64,000 nt of DNA from Pseudomonas monsensis (GCF_014268495.2 NZ_CP077087.1:4033501-4097500), one strand, 5' to 3'. Positions 43,418 through 53,106 are shown, numbered from the stretch's first letter. Numbers and translations are program-made. Notes: generated by a model not told the origin, from the sequence alone.

Positions 43418-43554
43418 GTGGGCTCCCTGGCAACAGCGTTGCCCAAGACTAGCATCCGCTCTGGTGCGCGGGCGACCGCGACAAACAAAACTTCGTACGA
43501 AGGACAGCGGGTAGCTAAACTGACGCTTTTTATTCTGCCAACGAGGTATCCGCG

Positions 43555-43917
43555 ATGCTGTTCAAGAATGTCCTGACCACCACTGCCCTGCTCGCTTCGC
43601 TGTTCGCCGCCACCTCCGTGTTGGCTCACGCCCACCTGAAAAGCCAGACCCCGGCTGCCGACAGCACCGTCACTGCACCGGCCGACCTGCGCCTGACCTT
43701 CTCCGAAGGCGTCGAAGCCAGCTTCACCAAAGTCACCTTGACCAGGGATGGCGCACCGATCGCGCTCAAGCCGCTGACCACCCAAGGTGACAAGAAAACC
43801 CTGATCGTCACCCCCGCCGCACCACTGACGGCGGGTGAATACAAAGTCGAGTGGCACGCCGTGTCCGTCGATACGCACAAAAGCGAAGGCGCCTATCAGT
43901 TCAAGGTTGGCCAGTGA
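43555..43917 (+). CDS. copC: CopC-domain periplasmic copper protein
   Basis: This 120-residue secreted protein has a signal peptide (LTTTALLASLFAATSVLAHA) and a mature N-terminus of HAHLKSQTPA, where the leading His is the Cu(II)-binding residue of CopC. The C-terminal WHAVSVDTHKSEGAYQF supplies the conserved His/Asp. It lacks the Met-rich loop of the CopC of P. syringae, so a Cu(II)-only site is likely. The stop lies three bases before copD. Confidence 0.9.
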   Translation: MLFKNVLTTTALLASLFAATSVLAHAHLKSQTPAADSTVTAPADLRLTFSEGVEASFTKVTLTRDGAPIALKPLTTQGDKKTLIVTPAAPLTAGEYKVEWHAVSVDTHKSEGAYQFKVGQ

Positions 43918-43920
43918 TTG

Positions 43921-44775
43921 ATGAATGAAGCGCTGGTGCTGTGCCGCTTCCTGCATTTCACCGTGGTGTTGATGCTGTTCGGCGCCTGGCTGTTCCGGCC
44001 GTTGCTGCTCAACGGTGAAGCGCTGGCGCTGGATCGGCAGTTGACGCGCCTGACGCGTTGGCTGACGGCCATTGCACTGGCCAGCGGCATTGCCTGGGCG
44101 CTGCTGATCACGGCGAGCATGGCCGGTTCGGCGGCGGCAGCGTTTGACGTGGACACGGTTGCCTTGGTGCTGGGCAATACGTTTTTTGGCCAGGTGTGGC
44201 GCTGGCACCTGCTGATCAATGCGCTGCTACTGACATTGCTGTTCACTCCGTGGCGTTCAAACCTGGCGTTACGGCTGGGCTTGAGCGGCGCGCTGCTGGC
44301 CACGCTGGCGCCGGTCGGTCATGGTGCGATGCTCGATGGCTTGAGCGGGCAACTGCTGATTCTCAACCAGGTCATCCACCTCACCTGCGTCGCCGCGTGG
44401 CTCGGCGGACTGTTGCTGCTGGTGATGATTCTGCGTCAGCCGAGTCAGCCGCGTGAGGTGTTGCGACGCTTCAGCGGTGTCGGTTACTGGCTGGTGGCCG
44501 GGCTGCTGATCACCGGATTGATCAACGTGCGCGTGCTGACCGACCAGTGGTGGCCGACGCCGTTGTTCAGCGGTTTTGCCCTGATTCTGCTGATCAAGGC
44601 GGCGCTGGTGGTGGGCATGCTGGCGCTGGCGCTGTTCAACCGCTTGCGGATTGATGATTGCGAACAACGGATGGGCGCGCTCAAGCGCAGTGTGGTGCTG
44701 GAATGGCTGTTGGGGATGGGGGCGGTGGCGGCGGTTTCGCTACTCGGCACCCTGCCCCCGATGATCACAGGATAA
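43921..44775 (+). CDS. copD: CopD-family copper import membrane protein
   Basis: This 284-residue polytopic protein has about eight membrane helices and works with CopC in copper acquisition across the inner membrane. Conserved residues lie in LCRFLHFTVVLMLFGAWLFR and LNQVIHLTCVAAWLGGLLLL, where His residues sit near the periplasmic face. ATG at 43921 is chosen; a TTG one codon earlier is possible. It immediately follows copC. Confidence 0.88.
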   Translation: MNEALVLCRFLHFTVVLMLFGAWLFRPLLLNGEALALDRQLTRLTRWLTAIALASGIAWALLITASMAGSAAAAFDVDTVALVLGNTFFGQVWRWHLLINALLLTLLFTPWRSNLALRLGLSGALLATLAPVGHGAMLDGLSGQLLILNQVIHLTCVAAWLGGLLLLVMILRQPSQPREVLRRFSGVGYWLVAGLLITGLINVRVLTDQWWPTPLFSGFALILLIKAALVVGMLALALFNRLRIDDCEQRMGALKRSVVLEWLLGMGAVAAVSLLGTLPPMITG

Positions 44776-44786
44776 ACGCCGTTCAA

Positions 44787-44878
44787 CTGTGGGAGCGAGC
44801 TTGCTCACGAAGGCGGTGTGTCAGATAAAGAAATGTCACTGATACACCGCTTTCGCGAGCAAGCTCGCTCCCACAGGG
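44787..44878. repeat. Inverted REP pair after copD
   Basis: CTGTGGGAGCGAGCTTGCTC and its inverted partner (TTTCGCGAGCAAGCTCGCTC) sit 37-45 bp apart, between the convergent copD and efflux genes. Confidence 0.9.
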
Positions 44879-44890
44879 TTATGCATTGGG

Positions 44891-46033
44891 TCAATGAGGT
44901 TGTGTGTCGCCCGCCGCGGTGTCAATGCTGACCACCACCGACATCCCCGGACGCAACCGCTCCTCTTCCTGCTGCCCCTCATCAATGGTGATCCGTACCG
45001 GCACCCGCTGGGCGATTTTCACGAAGTTGCCGGTGGCGTTATCGGCTTGCAACAGCGCGAATTCCGAACCGGTGCCCGGCGAAATATGCTGCACGTGACC
45101 GGTGAATCTGCGGTGGTTCAACGCATCGACGGTGAAACGCACCGGTTGCCCGACGCGCACGCTGTCCATCTGGGTTTCCTTCATGTTGGCGATCACCCAT
45201 TTCTGGTTCGGCACCAGCGCCATCAACTGCGCCCCGGAGTTGACGTAGGCGCCGAGGCGCACGCCAATCTGCCCGAGCTGGCCGTCACGCGGGGCGACGA
45301 TGCGGGTGTTCGACAGGTCAATCCGCGCCAGTTGCACCGCCGCTTCCGCGCTGGCCACCGCCGCCTCCAGCGAACCGCGATTGACGATCACCGTTTGCAG
45401 GTCCTGCCGGGCGATTTCCAGATTGGCCTTGGCTTGCGCCACCGCCGCGACACTTTGCGCATTGGCCGCCAACGCCACGTCCATTTCACGCTTGGACACC
45501 GAGCCGTCACTCACCAGCTCCTTGTTGCGCCGCAGATCGGCCTCGCTTTTGCGCAACTGCGCTTCACTGTCGGCCTGCACCGCCTGACGCAACTTGATGG
45601 TCGCTTCGGCACTGTTGCGCTGCTGCACCACGTTAGCCAGCGCGGCTTTCTGCACCGCCAGTTGCGCCAGCGCCTGATCGAGGCGTTGCTGATAAATCCG
45701 GTCGTCCAGACGCACCAGCAAATCACCAGCCTTCACGTACTGAAAATCCTGCACCGGCACCTCGAACACGTAGCCGCTGAGCTGCGGCCCGATGATCGTC
45801 ACCTGCCCGCGTATCAGAGCGTTTTCGGTGGTCTCCACCGCGCTGCTGAACGGCGGCAATTGCCAGGCATACAACACGATCAACACGCCGACGATGGCGA
45901 TCGCGGCAAAGCCCAGCGACGATATGATCCGCACCCGCAGCGAGCGCGGTTCGGTGTTGGGCGAGGACGGCGGCGCCGCACCTTCAGGCGTGGCAGCGAT
46001 GGCATTGGTGGTTGTGGTGGTCGGTTCGGTCAT
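44891..46033 (-). CDS. HlyD/EmrA-family efflux adaptor
   Basis: This 380-residue adaptor has one N-terminal membrane anchor (about residues 38-58, GFAAIAIVGVLIVLYAW). The lipoyl half (RGQVTIIGPQLSGYVFEVPV), a long coiled coil (about 120-230) and a second half with RIVAPRDGQLGQIGVRLGAY follow. It pairs with the 14-helix MFS pump encoded upstream; start and stop overlap by four bases. EmrA-like adaptors usually couple to drug or uncoupler efflux; the substrate is unknown. Confidence 0.88.
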   Translation of the reverse strand: MTEPTTTTTNAIAATPEGAAPPSSPNTEPRSLRVRIISSLGFAAIAIVGVLIVLYAWQLPPFSSAVETTENALIRGQVTIIGPQLSGYVFEVPVQDFQYVKAGDLLVRLDDRIYQQRLDQALAQLAVQKAALANVVQQRNSAEATIKLRQAVQADSEAQLRKSEADLRRNKELVSDGSVSKREMDVALAANAQSVAAVAQAKANLEIARQDLQTVIVNRGSLEAAVASAEAAVQLARIDLSNTRIVAPRDGQLGQIGVRLGAYVNSGAQLMALVPNQKWVIANMKETQMDSVRVGQPVRFTVDALNHRRFTGHVQHISPGTGSEFALLQADNATGNFVKIAQRVPVRITIDEGQQEEERLRPGMSVVVSIDTAAGDTQPH

Positions 46034-47685
46034 GAAGTAGAAGCACCGCTAGGTGGTACGGAAGGCGCAGAGGCGACGGCTTTGGTGGTGCTCATCAGCC
46101 ACAGTGCACGAATGGACAGCCAGATCATGGTCAGCACCGCAATCACGGCGATCAGCATGAACACATCGTTGTAGGCCAGCACGTTGGCCTCGCGAGTCGC
46201 GGCGTTGGACAAGCTGCGAATACCCGCCAAGTTGCGCAGGCTCGGGTCGGCCAGCAACGAGCCGTACGCCGAACCGCCGCTCTGCACGCGCGCGGCCACC
46301 AACGGGTCAGACAGCGTCAGGTGCTCAACGATGTGACTGGAATGAAATTTTTCCCGAGCGATCTGGAAGGTGCCCAGAAGTGCCGCGCCCAGCAGGCCGC
46401 CGAGGTTGTTGCAGATCCCGAACAGCACGGAAAAGCTCACCAGGTTGCGTGGATTGGTCAGCACATTGCGAGTACCGAAGACCATGGTCGGGCCGAGGAA
46501 AAACGTGCTGCCGAAGGCCAGCAGGAACTGACTGAAGTAGAGGTTTTCCGGGCGGGTCAGGTTGTTGGAAAAGCTGTCCATCATCGACCCGGTGGCCATC
46601 AGCGCCAGCGAGATGATCAGCGGCATCAGCAGGTGTTTGGGGTCGATGGTCAGCGCACTGGTCAACAGCCCCGCGACACTGCCGATCAGCATCACCACGT
46701 AGAGGCTGTGCAACTGCTCATAGCCCATGTTCAAGTTCTGCATGAAACCGACCGCACCGGTGGACTGTTCCGAAGTCACCATGCGAATCAGGGTCACCGC
46801 CAGCGCCAGGCGGATCATCGTCCCGCTGCCGAGCCAGCGGGTCATCAGCAGCGGGTTGCTGCGGTTATGTTCGATGGCCAGACCGGCGAGGATCAAGGCA
46901 ATCGAGGCGGCCAGCGCATAGCCGATCCAGTTGGCCTCCAGCCACCAGTCGATACGCCCCAACGACAACACCGCGCACAACAACGCCACGCCCGTGGCGA
47001 GAATGGCGAAGGTGAGGAAGTCGAGTTTTTCGAAGGTTTTGAAACGGTCGCCCGGCGGCAACTTGAGCATCAATACGCAGCCCAGCGAGAGCAGCGCCAT
47101 GCCCAATTCGAACAGGTACAGGCCACGCCATTCGGCGATCTGCAGTAAATCTTCAGAGAATAATCGCGCCAGCGGCAGCGCCAGTTGTGAAGTGCCCAGG
47201 CCGAGCACCAGTGCCTTCATCCGCCACTTCGCCGGAAACGCCTGGACCATGTAATACAGGCCCAGCGAACTGAGTGCCGCACCGACCATGCCGTGGGCCG
47301 CCCGCACCGCCACCGCCGAGTTCAGGTCGTTGACGAACAAATGGCCGAAGGTCACCAGTGCATACAGCACCAGAAACACTTCGGTGAACGCGCGCAAACC
47401 GAACTGCTGGCGAAACTTCACCAGCAGCAGGTTCATCGACACATTGGTCATCACGAACGCCGCCGGCAACCAGGCCATCTCCGCCGTGGTCGCCCCGAGC
47501 GCACCTTGCAGGTAAGGCAGGTTGGCGACCACCAGCGAGTTGCCCAAACCACCGGTCACCGCCACCAGCACACCGACCAGCGCATACGCCAGGCGCTTGG
47601 GATTGGAGTGCAACGGCGTCGAAGGAGAACCGGGCAGGCTGGGCTTTTCGTGGGGCTGCCAGTTGCGCGGGGCGTATTGATCCAT
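46030..47685 (-). CDS. DHA2-family MFS efflux pump (EmrB-like)
   Basis: This 551-residue proton-driven pump has about 14 membrane helices after a short N-terminal tail. The first membrane segments include AYALVGVLVAVTGGLGNSLV and LPAAFVMTNVSMNLLLVKFR, and a conserved motif-C-like Gly/Pro segment is at AHGMVGAALSSLGLYYMVQA. ATG at 47685 is chosen; the frame to 47742 lacks a ribosome site. It is the first gene of the pair and overlaps the adaptor gene by four bases (ATGA). No outer-membrane factor is encoded alongside. Confidence 0.88.
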   Translation of the reverse strand: MDQYAPRNWQPHEKPSLPGSPSTPLHSNPKRLAYALVGVLVAVTGGLGNSLVVANLPYLQGALGATTAEMAWLPAAFVMTNVSMNLLLVKFRQQFGLRAFTEVFLVLYALVTFGHLFVNDLNSAVAVRAAHGMVGAALSSLGLYYMVQAFPAKWRMKALVLGLGTSQLALPLARLFSEDLLQIAEWRGLYLFELGMALLSLGCVLMLKLPPGDRFKTFEKLDFLTFAILATGVALLCAVLSLGRIDWWLEANWIGYALAASIALILAGLAIEHNRSNPLLMTRWLGSGTMIRLALAVTLIRMVTSEQSTGAVGFMQNLNMGYEQLHSLYVVMLIGSVAGLLTSALTIDPKHLLMPLIISLALMATGSMMDSFSNNLTRPENLYFSQFLLAFGSTFFLGPTMVFGTRNVLTNPRNLVSFSVLFGICNNLGGLLGAALLGTFQIAREKFHSSHIVEHLTLSDPLVAARVQSGGSAYGSLLADPSLRNLAGIRSLSNAATREANVLAYNDVFMLIAVIAVLTMIWLSIRALWLMSTTKAVASAPSVPPSGASTS

Positions 47686-47764
47686 GGAAAGGCCTTGTGC
47701 GAAACGTGGGTGAAGTTTGCCGCAAATTGACCGGCAACACACTCATCCCCTGTCATCCACCAAA

Positions 47765-47860
47765 CCCTGTGGGAGCTGGCTTGCCACCGATGAGGCCGGC
47801 ATATCCAGCATCCTTGTTGAATGACACTGCGCAATCGCTGGCAAGCCAGCTCCCACAGGG
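47765..47860. repeat. Inverted REP pair upstream of the MFS gene
   Basis: The CCCTGTGGGAGCTGGCTTGCC element lies at 47765-47790 and inverted at 47834-47860. The 325-bp divergent gap 47686-48010 also holds candidate operators for the porin gene; no gene is evident. Confidence 0.9.
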
Positions 47861-47890
47861 TTGGGGGGCGAATTGAACATTCAGGCGCCA

Positions 47891-47974
47891 GCAAGTCATC
47901 GTATAACTTGCTGTTGACATTCCCCGAAAACGTAGGAAATATCTGCAACCATGTTGTACGACGACGTATAACAA
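47891..47974. promoter_or_regulatory. Candidate GntR-type operators upstream of the OprD porin gene
   Basis: Two TCGTATAAC-like sites lie here: GCAAGT-N9-ACTTGC (47891-47911, centre TCATCGTATA) and TTGTACGACGACGTATAAC (from 47954). A related GTCATACGACAAC occurs at 49663-49675 upstream of udh. The shared core and the shared pathway suggest a common GntR-family regulator, not encoded in this window. Confidence 0.35.
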
Positions 47975-48010
47975 ATAATAAAAACAACAACCGAAACAGG
48001 GAGCGTCACA

Positions 48011-49306
48011 GTGAGCACACTCGTCTGCAATTCCGTCCGCCCTTCGCGCTTTTCCGCCCCTCGCCCACGCACGACCTTGAGCCTGATCGGCTGCAGCAGC
48101 CTCGCTTTCGCCCTGCCGATGAGCGCCGGTGCCGAAGGCTTTATCGACGACAGCAAGGCCACGCTGAACCTGCGCAACGCCTACTTCAATCGCAACTTCG
48201 TCAACCCGGCCTACCCGCAGGGCAAAGCTGAAGAGTGGACGCAGAACTTCATCCTCGACGCCAGATCCGGCTTCACCCAAGGCACTGTCGGTTTCGGTCT
48301 CGACGTGCTGGGGCTGTATTCACAGAAGCTCGACGGCGGTAAAGGCACCGGCGGTACGCAACTGCTGCCGATCCACGATGACGGGCGCCCGGCCGACAAT
48401 TTCGGCCGGCTCGGTGTGGCGCTGAAGGCCAAGGTGTCGAAGACCGAGCTGAAGGTCGGCGAATGGATGCCGGTGTTGCCGATCCTGCGTTCGGACGACG
48501 GACGCTCACTGCCGCAGACCTTTCGCGGCGGCCAGATCACCTCCACCGAGATCAACGGCCTGTCCGTCTACGGCGGTCAGTTTCGCGGCAACAGCCCACG
48601 CAATGACGCAAGCATGGAAGACATGTCAATGAACGGCCGCGGCGCGTTCACTTCCGATCGCTTCAACTTTGGCGGCGGCGAATACACCTTCAACGACAAA
48701 CGCACCCTGGTCGGCGTGTGGTACGCCGAACTCAGCGACATCTACCAGCAGCAGTACTTCAACGTCAGCCACAGCCAGCCGCTGGGCGACTGGACACTGG
48801 GTGCCAACCTCGGCTTTTTCACTGGCAAGGAAGACGGCAGTGCCCGCGCCGGCGACCTCGACAACAAGACCGCCTTCGCCCTGCTCTCAGCCAAATACGG
48901 CGGCAACACCTTCTATGTCGGTCTGCAGAAACTCTCAGGTGACGATGCCTGGATGCGGGTCAACGGCACCAGCGGCGGCACCCTGGCCAACGACAGTTAC
49001 AACGCCAGTTATGACAACGCCAGGGAACGCTCCTGGCAACTGCGCCACGACTACAACTTCGTCGCCCTCGGCATCCCGGGCCTGACCCTGATGAACCGCT
49101 ACATCAGCGGCGACAACGTGCACACCGGCACCGTGACCGACGGCAAGGAATGGGGCCGCGAGTCGGAGCTGGCCTACACGGTGCAAAGCGGCCCGTTGAA
49201 AAACCTCAACGTGAAATGGCGCAACGCGACGATCCGCCGGGACTTCAGCACCAACGAGTTCGACGAGAACCGGGTCTTTATCAGCTATCCGATTTCGTTG
49301 TTGTAA
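48011..49306 (+). CDS. OprD-family outer-membrane porin
   Basis: This 431-residue substrate-specific porin has an N-terminal signal region and the mature beginning EGFIDDSKATLNLRNAYFNR, the OprD-family signature. The 18-strand barrel ends with NRVFISYPISLL, with an aromatic-hydrophobic C-terminal strand. The GTG at 48011 follows GGGAG. Next to uronate dehydrogenase and a TRAP transporter, it is likely to admit hexuronates, although OprD paralogues are hard to assign by sequence alone. Confidence 0.88.
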   Translation: MSTLVCNSVRPSRFSAPRPRTTLSLIGCSSLAFALPMSAGAEGFIDDSKATLNLRNAYFNRNFVNPAYPQGKAEEWTQNFILDARSGFTQGTVGFGLDVLGLYSQKLDGGKGTGGTQLLPIHDDGRPADNFGRLGVALKAKVSKTELKVGEWMPVLPILRSDDGRSLPQTFRGGQITSTEINGLSVYGGQFRGNSPRNDASMEDMSMNGRGAFTSDRFNFGGGEYTFNDKRTLVGVWYAELSDIYQQQYFNVSHSQPLGDWTLGANLGFFTGKEDGSARAGDLDNKTAFALLSAKYGGNTFYVGLQKLSGDDAWMRVNGTSGGTLANDSYNASYDNARERSWQLRHDYNFVALGIPGLTLMNRYISGDNVHTGTVTDGKEWGRESELAYTVQSGPLKNLNVKWRNATIRRDFSTNEFDENRVFISYPISLL

Positions 49307-49322
49307 GCAGATCTCTTTTTAC

Positions 49323-49548
49323 CCTGCGGGAGCGAACCTGCTCGCAAAGGCGCCTTGTCAGTCGAAGCAAGAGTGCCTGGACCGGCCTCATCGCTGGCAA
49401 GCCAGCTCCCACAGGTATCAGCGTTGTTTTCAATTAGCGCATTCACCACAAAATCCTGTGGGCGCTGGCTTGCCAGCGATAGCGGCGGCAGATTCACCAT
49501 GGATGTTGATTGACACACCGCTTTCGCGAGCAGGCTCGCTCCTGCAAG
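49323..49548. repeat. Cluster of four REP-type elements
   Basis: Elements at about 49323-49347, 49389-49415, 49454-49480 and 49519-49548. The middle two form an inverted pair of the GCTGGCAAGCC family; the outer two are GAGC-CTGCTCG types. The remaining gap to 49714 holds the udh leader with GTCATACGACAAC at 49663 and no gene. Confidence 0.85.
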
Positions 49549-49714
49549 GGATTGCGTTGCCAAGTGGGCATTGTGGTGATCGAAAAGTGTTTTGGGCCTT
49601 CCGTCATTTACACCAAAAGTCGCGTTGACAAGTTCCGGAAACCCTACCGATACTTCAGCGCAGTCATACGACAACCTACAACAAACTTAAAAACAAAACA
49701 TGTAAGGGATTGCC

Positions 49715-50539
49715 ATGACGTCTACTTCTGCACCCCGCGCCCCTTTCAATCGCCTGCTGCTGACCGGCGCTGCCGGTGGCCTCGGCAAGGTCCTGCGTGA
49801 ACGCCTGCGCCCCTATGCCAAGGTGTTGCGCCTGTCCGACATCGCCGCCCTCGCCCCGGCCACCGATGATCGCGAAGAAATCGTGCTCTGCGACCTCGCC
49901 GACAAAAACGCCGTGCACCAACTGGTCGAAGGCGTGGATGCGATCCTGCACTTCGGCGGCGTCTCGGTGGAGCGGCCGTTCGAAGAAATCCTCGGGGCCA
50001 ACATCTGCGGCGTCTTCCATATCTACGAAGCGGCGCGCCGGCACGGCGTGAAGCGCGTGATCTTCGCCAGCTCCAACCACGTCATCGGTTTCTACAAGCA
50101 GGACGAAAAACTCGACGCCAGCTCAGCGCGCCGTCCCGATGGTTACTACGGTTTGTCCAAGTCCTACGGCGAAGACATGGCCAGTTTCTACTTCGATCGC
50201 TACGGCATCGAGACCGTCAGCATCCGCATCGGCTCCTCGTTTCCCGAGCCGCAAAACCGCCGGATGATGCACACCTGGCTGAGCTTCGACGACCTCACGC
50301 AACTGCTCGAACACTCGTTGTACACGGCGAACGTCGGCCACACCGTGGTTTACGGCATGTCCGACAACAAGGACCTGTGGTGGGACAACCGCCTGGCCAG
50401 CCACCTCGGGTTCACGCCGAAAGACACCTCTGAAGTGTTCCGCGAACAGGTCGAGGCACAACCGATGCCAGCGGCCGATGACCCGGCACGCATCTATCAG
50501 GGCGGCGCGTTTGTCGCGGCGGGTCCGTTCGGTGACTGA
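49715..50539 (+). CDS. udh: NAD-dependent uronate dehydrogenase
   Basis: This 274-residue short-chain dehydrogenase of the extended type oxidises D-glucuronate and D-galacturonate to the aldaro-lactones. The NAD motif is TGAAGGLG (residues 17-24), and the catalytic Tyr145-Lys149 pair is in YYGLSKSYGED. Uronate-dehydrogenase-specific segments are LHFGGVSVERPFEEIL and SSNHVIGFYK. Followed by a lactonase and a TRAP transporter, it starts the oxidative uronate route. Confidence 0.9.
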   Translation: MTSTSAPRAPFNRLLLTGAAGGLGKVLRERLRPYAKVLRLSDIAALAPATDDREEIVLCDLADKNAVHQLVEGVDAILHFGGVSVERPFEEILGANICGVFHIYEAARRHGVKRVIFASSNHVIGFYKQDEKLDASSARRPDGYYGLSKSYGEDMASFYFDRYGIETVSIRIGSSFPEPQNRRMMHTWLSFDDLTQLLEHSLYTANVGHTVVYGMSDNKDLWWDNRLASHLGFTPKDTSEVFREQVEAQPMPAADDPARIYQGGAFVAAGPFGD

Positions 50540-50569
50540 TCACGCTGACCACGACACAAGGGAATGAAT

Positions 50570-51463
50570 ATGCAAGTCGAATTGATCGTCGATGCCCGCA
50601 ATGCCGTGGGTGAAAGCCCGGTCTGGGTGCCGCAGGACAACGCCCTGTACTGGGTGGACATCCCCAACGGCGGGCTGCAACGCTGGAGCGCCGACACCGG
50701 CCACGTCCATGCGTGGAAAACCCCGGAAATGCTCGCCTGCATCGCTCGCCACCGCCGGGGTGGCTGGGTCGCTGGCATGGAGAGCGGTTTCTTTCATCTG
50801 CACCCGCACAGCGACGGCAGTCTCGACAGCGAACGGCTCGCCAGCGTTGCACACAGCCGCAATGACATGCGCCTCAACGACGGCCGCTGCGATCGTCAGG
50901 GCCGCTTCTGGGCCGGCAGTATGGTGCTGGACATGGGTCTGAACTTGCCCGAAGGCCGGTTGTACCGCTACGGCACCGGGCAGTCGGGCGTGATCGAGGC
51001 GCAGCTGGACGGTTTTATCGTGCCCAACGGCCTCGGTTTCAGCCCCGACGGCAAGACGATGTATGTGTCTGATTCGCACCCCGCCGTGCAATTGATCTGG
51101 GCCTTCGATTACGACACCGACAGCGGCACGCCGTCGAATCGCCGTGTATTCATCGACATGAATCATTTCCCCGGACGCCCCGACGGGGCTGCTGTGGATG
51201 CCGAGGGTTTCTACTGGATCTGTGCCAACGACGCCGGCCTCATTCACCGCTTCGCGCCGGACGGTCGACTCGATTTCTCGCTGGCCGTACCGGTGAAAAA
51301 ACCGACCATGTGCGCCTTCGGCGGCAGCCGTATGGACACCTTGTTCGTGACCTCGATTCGTCCCGGCGATGACCACGATCCGCAATCCCTGGCCGGCGGC
51401 GTGTTCGCCCTTAACCCCAACGTCAAGGGCCTGCCGGAGCCGATATTCGACGATGTGCTGTAA
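50570..51463 (+). CDS. SMP-30-type aldarolactonase
   Basis: This 297-residue six-bladed beta-propeller hydrolase of the SMP-30/gluconolactonase family would open the galactaro- or glucarolactone made by Udh. Metal-site residues are in NAVGESPVWVPQ (Glu), MRLNDGRCDRQGRFWAGSM (Asn/Asp) and LGFSPDGKTMYVSDSHP. The downstream ATG (50570) has a better distance from AAGGGA than the one at 50564. It lies 30 bp after udh, in the same operon. Confidence 0.88.
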   Translation: MQVELIVDARNAVGESPVWVPQDNALYWVDIPNGGLQRWSADTGHVHAWKTPEMLACIARHRRGGWVAGMESGFFHLHPHSDGSLDSERLASVAHSRNDMRLNDGRCDRQGRFWAGSMVLDMGLNLPEGRLYRYGTGQSGVIEAQLDGFIVPNGLGFSPDGKTMYVSDSHPAVQLIWAFDYDTDSGTPSNRRVFIDMNHFPGRPDGAAVDAEGFYWICANDAGLIHRFAPDGRLDFSLAVPVKKPTMCAFGGSRMDTLFVTSIRPGDDHDPQSLAGGVFALNPNVKGLPEPIFDDVL

Positions 51464-51527
51464 CACCCGCCTCTGCTGCACCGCTGCGCCTTGAACACAA
51501 CAATAACAAGACTGGAGACTCACCCCC

Positions 51528-52499
51528 ATGTACTTCAAACGCACCTTGCTCGCCGTCGCTTTACCGTTTGCCTTTACTCTCGCCAGCGCCGCGCAGGCGC
51601 TGGAAATCAAATTCGCCGACATTCACCCCGCCGGTTACCCGACCGTGGTCGCGGAAGAAAGCATGGGCAAAACCCTGACCAAGGAAACCAACGGCGACCT
51701 CACCTTCAAGTATTTCCCGGGCGGCGTGCTCGGTTCGGAAAAGGAAGTCATCGAACAGGCCCAGGTCGGCGCAATCCAGATGACCCGCGTCAGCCTCGGC
51801 ATCGTCGGCCCGGTGGTGCCGGATGTGAACGTGTTCAACATGCCGTTCATCTTCCGCGACCAGGCGCACATGCGTGCGGTGATCGACGGCGACGTCGGCG
51901 ATGCGATCCTCGACAAGATCACCCAATCGGAATTCGGTCTGGTCGCGCTGGCCTGGATGGACGGCGGCACGCGCAACCTCTACACCAAGAAACCGGTGCG
52001 CAAACTCGAAGACCTCAAGGGCATGAAGATCCGCGTGCAAGGCAACCCGATGTTCATCGAAACCATCAATGCCATGGGCGGCAACGGCATTGCGATGGAC
52101 ACCGGGGAAATCTTCAGCGCCCTGCAGACCGGCGTGATCGACGGCGCGGAAAACAACCCGCCAACCCTGCTCGAGCACAATCACTTCCAGAACGCCAAGT
52201 TCTACAGCCTCACCGGCCACCTGATCCTGCCGGAGCCGATCGTGATGTCGAAAATCACTTGGGACAAACTCACCCCTGAACAGCAAACACTGGTGAAGAA
52301 AGCCGCCAAGGCGGCCCAGCTTGAAGAGCGCGCACTGTGGGACGCGAAGTCCGCCAGCAGCGAAGAAAAACTCAAGGCCGCCGGCGTCGAGTTCATCACC
52401 GTCGACAAGAAACCCTTCTACGAGGCCACTGCCCCGGTTCGCGAGAAATACGGCGCGCCTTACGCCGACCTGATCAAGCGTATCGAAGCGGTGCAGTAA
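51528..52499 (+). CDS. dctP: TRAP transporter substrate-binding protein
   Basis: This 323-residue DctP-type periplasmic protein has a signal peptide (TLLAVALPFAFTLASAAQA). The conserved Arg in MKIRVQGNPMFIETINAMGG clamps the substrate's carboxylate. FSALQTGVIDGAENNPPT is the usual TRAP interface segment. With the uronate genes, hexuronate import is inferred. It is separated by 79 bp from the small-permease gene, a gap with short inverted repeats only. Confidence 0.9.
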   Translation: MYFKRTLLAVALPFAFTLASAAQALEIKFADIHPAGYPTVVAEESMGKTLTKETNGDLTFKYFPGGVLGSEKEVIEQAQVGAIQMTRVSLGIVGPVVPDVNVFNMPFIFRDQAHMRAVIDGDVGDAILDKITQSEFGLVALAWMDGGTRNLYTKKPVRKLEDLKGMKIRVQGNPMFIETINAMGGNGIAMDTGEIFSALQTGVIDGAENNPPTLLEHNHFQNAKFYSLTGHLILPEPIVMSKITWDKLTPEQQTLVKKAAKAAQLEERALWDAKSASSEEKLKAAGVEFITVDKKPFYEATAPVREKYGAPYADLIKRIEAVQ

Positions 52500-52578
52500 C
52501 CCTCCCAGCCCTCAATGAAAGGCCCGGCAGCGCTGGCGTCCACTGACGCTCGCGGCTGCCCGGTTACGGTGGATCCCG

Positions 52579-53106
52579 ATGAAGAATTCGCTGCTGCGCC
52601 TCAACGATAAGCTGTACATGACCTGCATCTGGGTCGCGGGCCTGTCGGTCCTGGCCATCGCCCTGATCATTCCCTGGGGCGTATTCGCCCGTTACGCCCT
52701 CGGCACCGGTTCGAGCTGGCCGGAACCCACCGCGATCCTGCTGATGATGGTTTTCACCTTCATCGGCGCCGCTGCCAGTTATCGCGCCGGTGCGCACATG
52801 GCCGTCGCCATGGTCACCGACCGTTTACCACCCAACCTGCGCAGAACGATGAGCGTCATCTCGCAGTTATTGATGGGCACCATCTGCCTGTTCATGACCA
52901 TCTGGGGCGCCAAGCTGTGCGCCTCGACCTGGAACCAGTTCATGAGCGCCCTGCCAACCTTGCGCGTGGGCATCACCTACATGCCGATCCCGATCGGCGG
53001 CGCGCTGACGCTGATCTTTGTCGTGGAAAAACTGCTGTTCGATGACCAAAGCAATCGCCGCGTGGTGCGGTTCGACCTGGTTGAAGAAAACGAAGGGGCT
53101 GCCTGA
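52579..53106 (+). CDS. dctQ: TRAP transporter small permease
   Basis: This 175-residue four-helix membrane protein of the DctQ type has a first helix at about residues 15-38 (VAGLSVLAIALIIPWGVFAR) and the WPEPTAILLMMVFTFIGAA segment. It forms the TRAP membrane unit with the large permease. The stop and the next start share TGATG, indicating coupled translation. Confidence 0.9.
   Translation: MKNSLLRLNDKLYMTCIWVAGLSVLAIALIIPWGVFARYALGTGSSWPEPTAILLMMVFTFIGAAASYRAGAHMAVAMVTDRLPPNLRRTMSVISQLLMGTICLFMTIWGAKLCASTWNQFMSALPTLRVGITYMPIPIGGALTLIFVVEKLLFDDQSNRRVVRFDLVEENEGAA

Noticed and set aside
49323..49548. CRISPR-like array upstream of udh
   Set aside because: The four repeats differ in sequence, orientation and spacing and match REP families; no cas genes are present.
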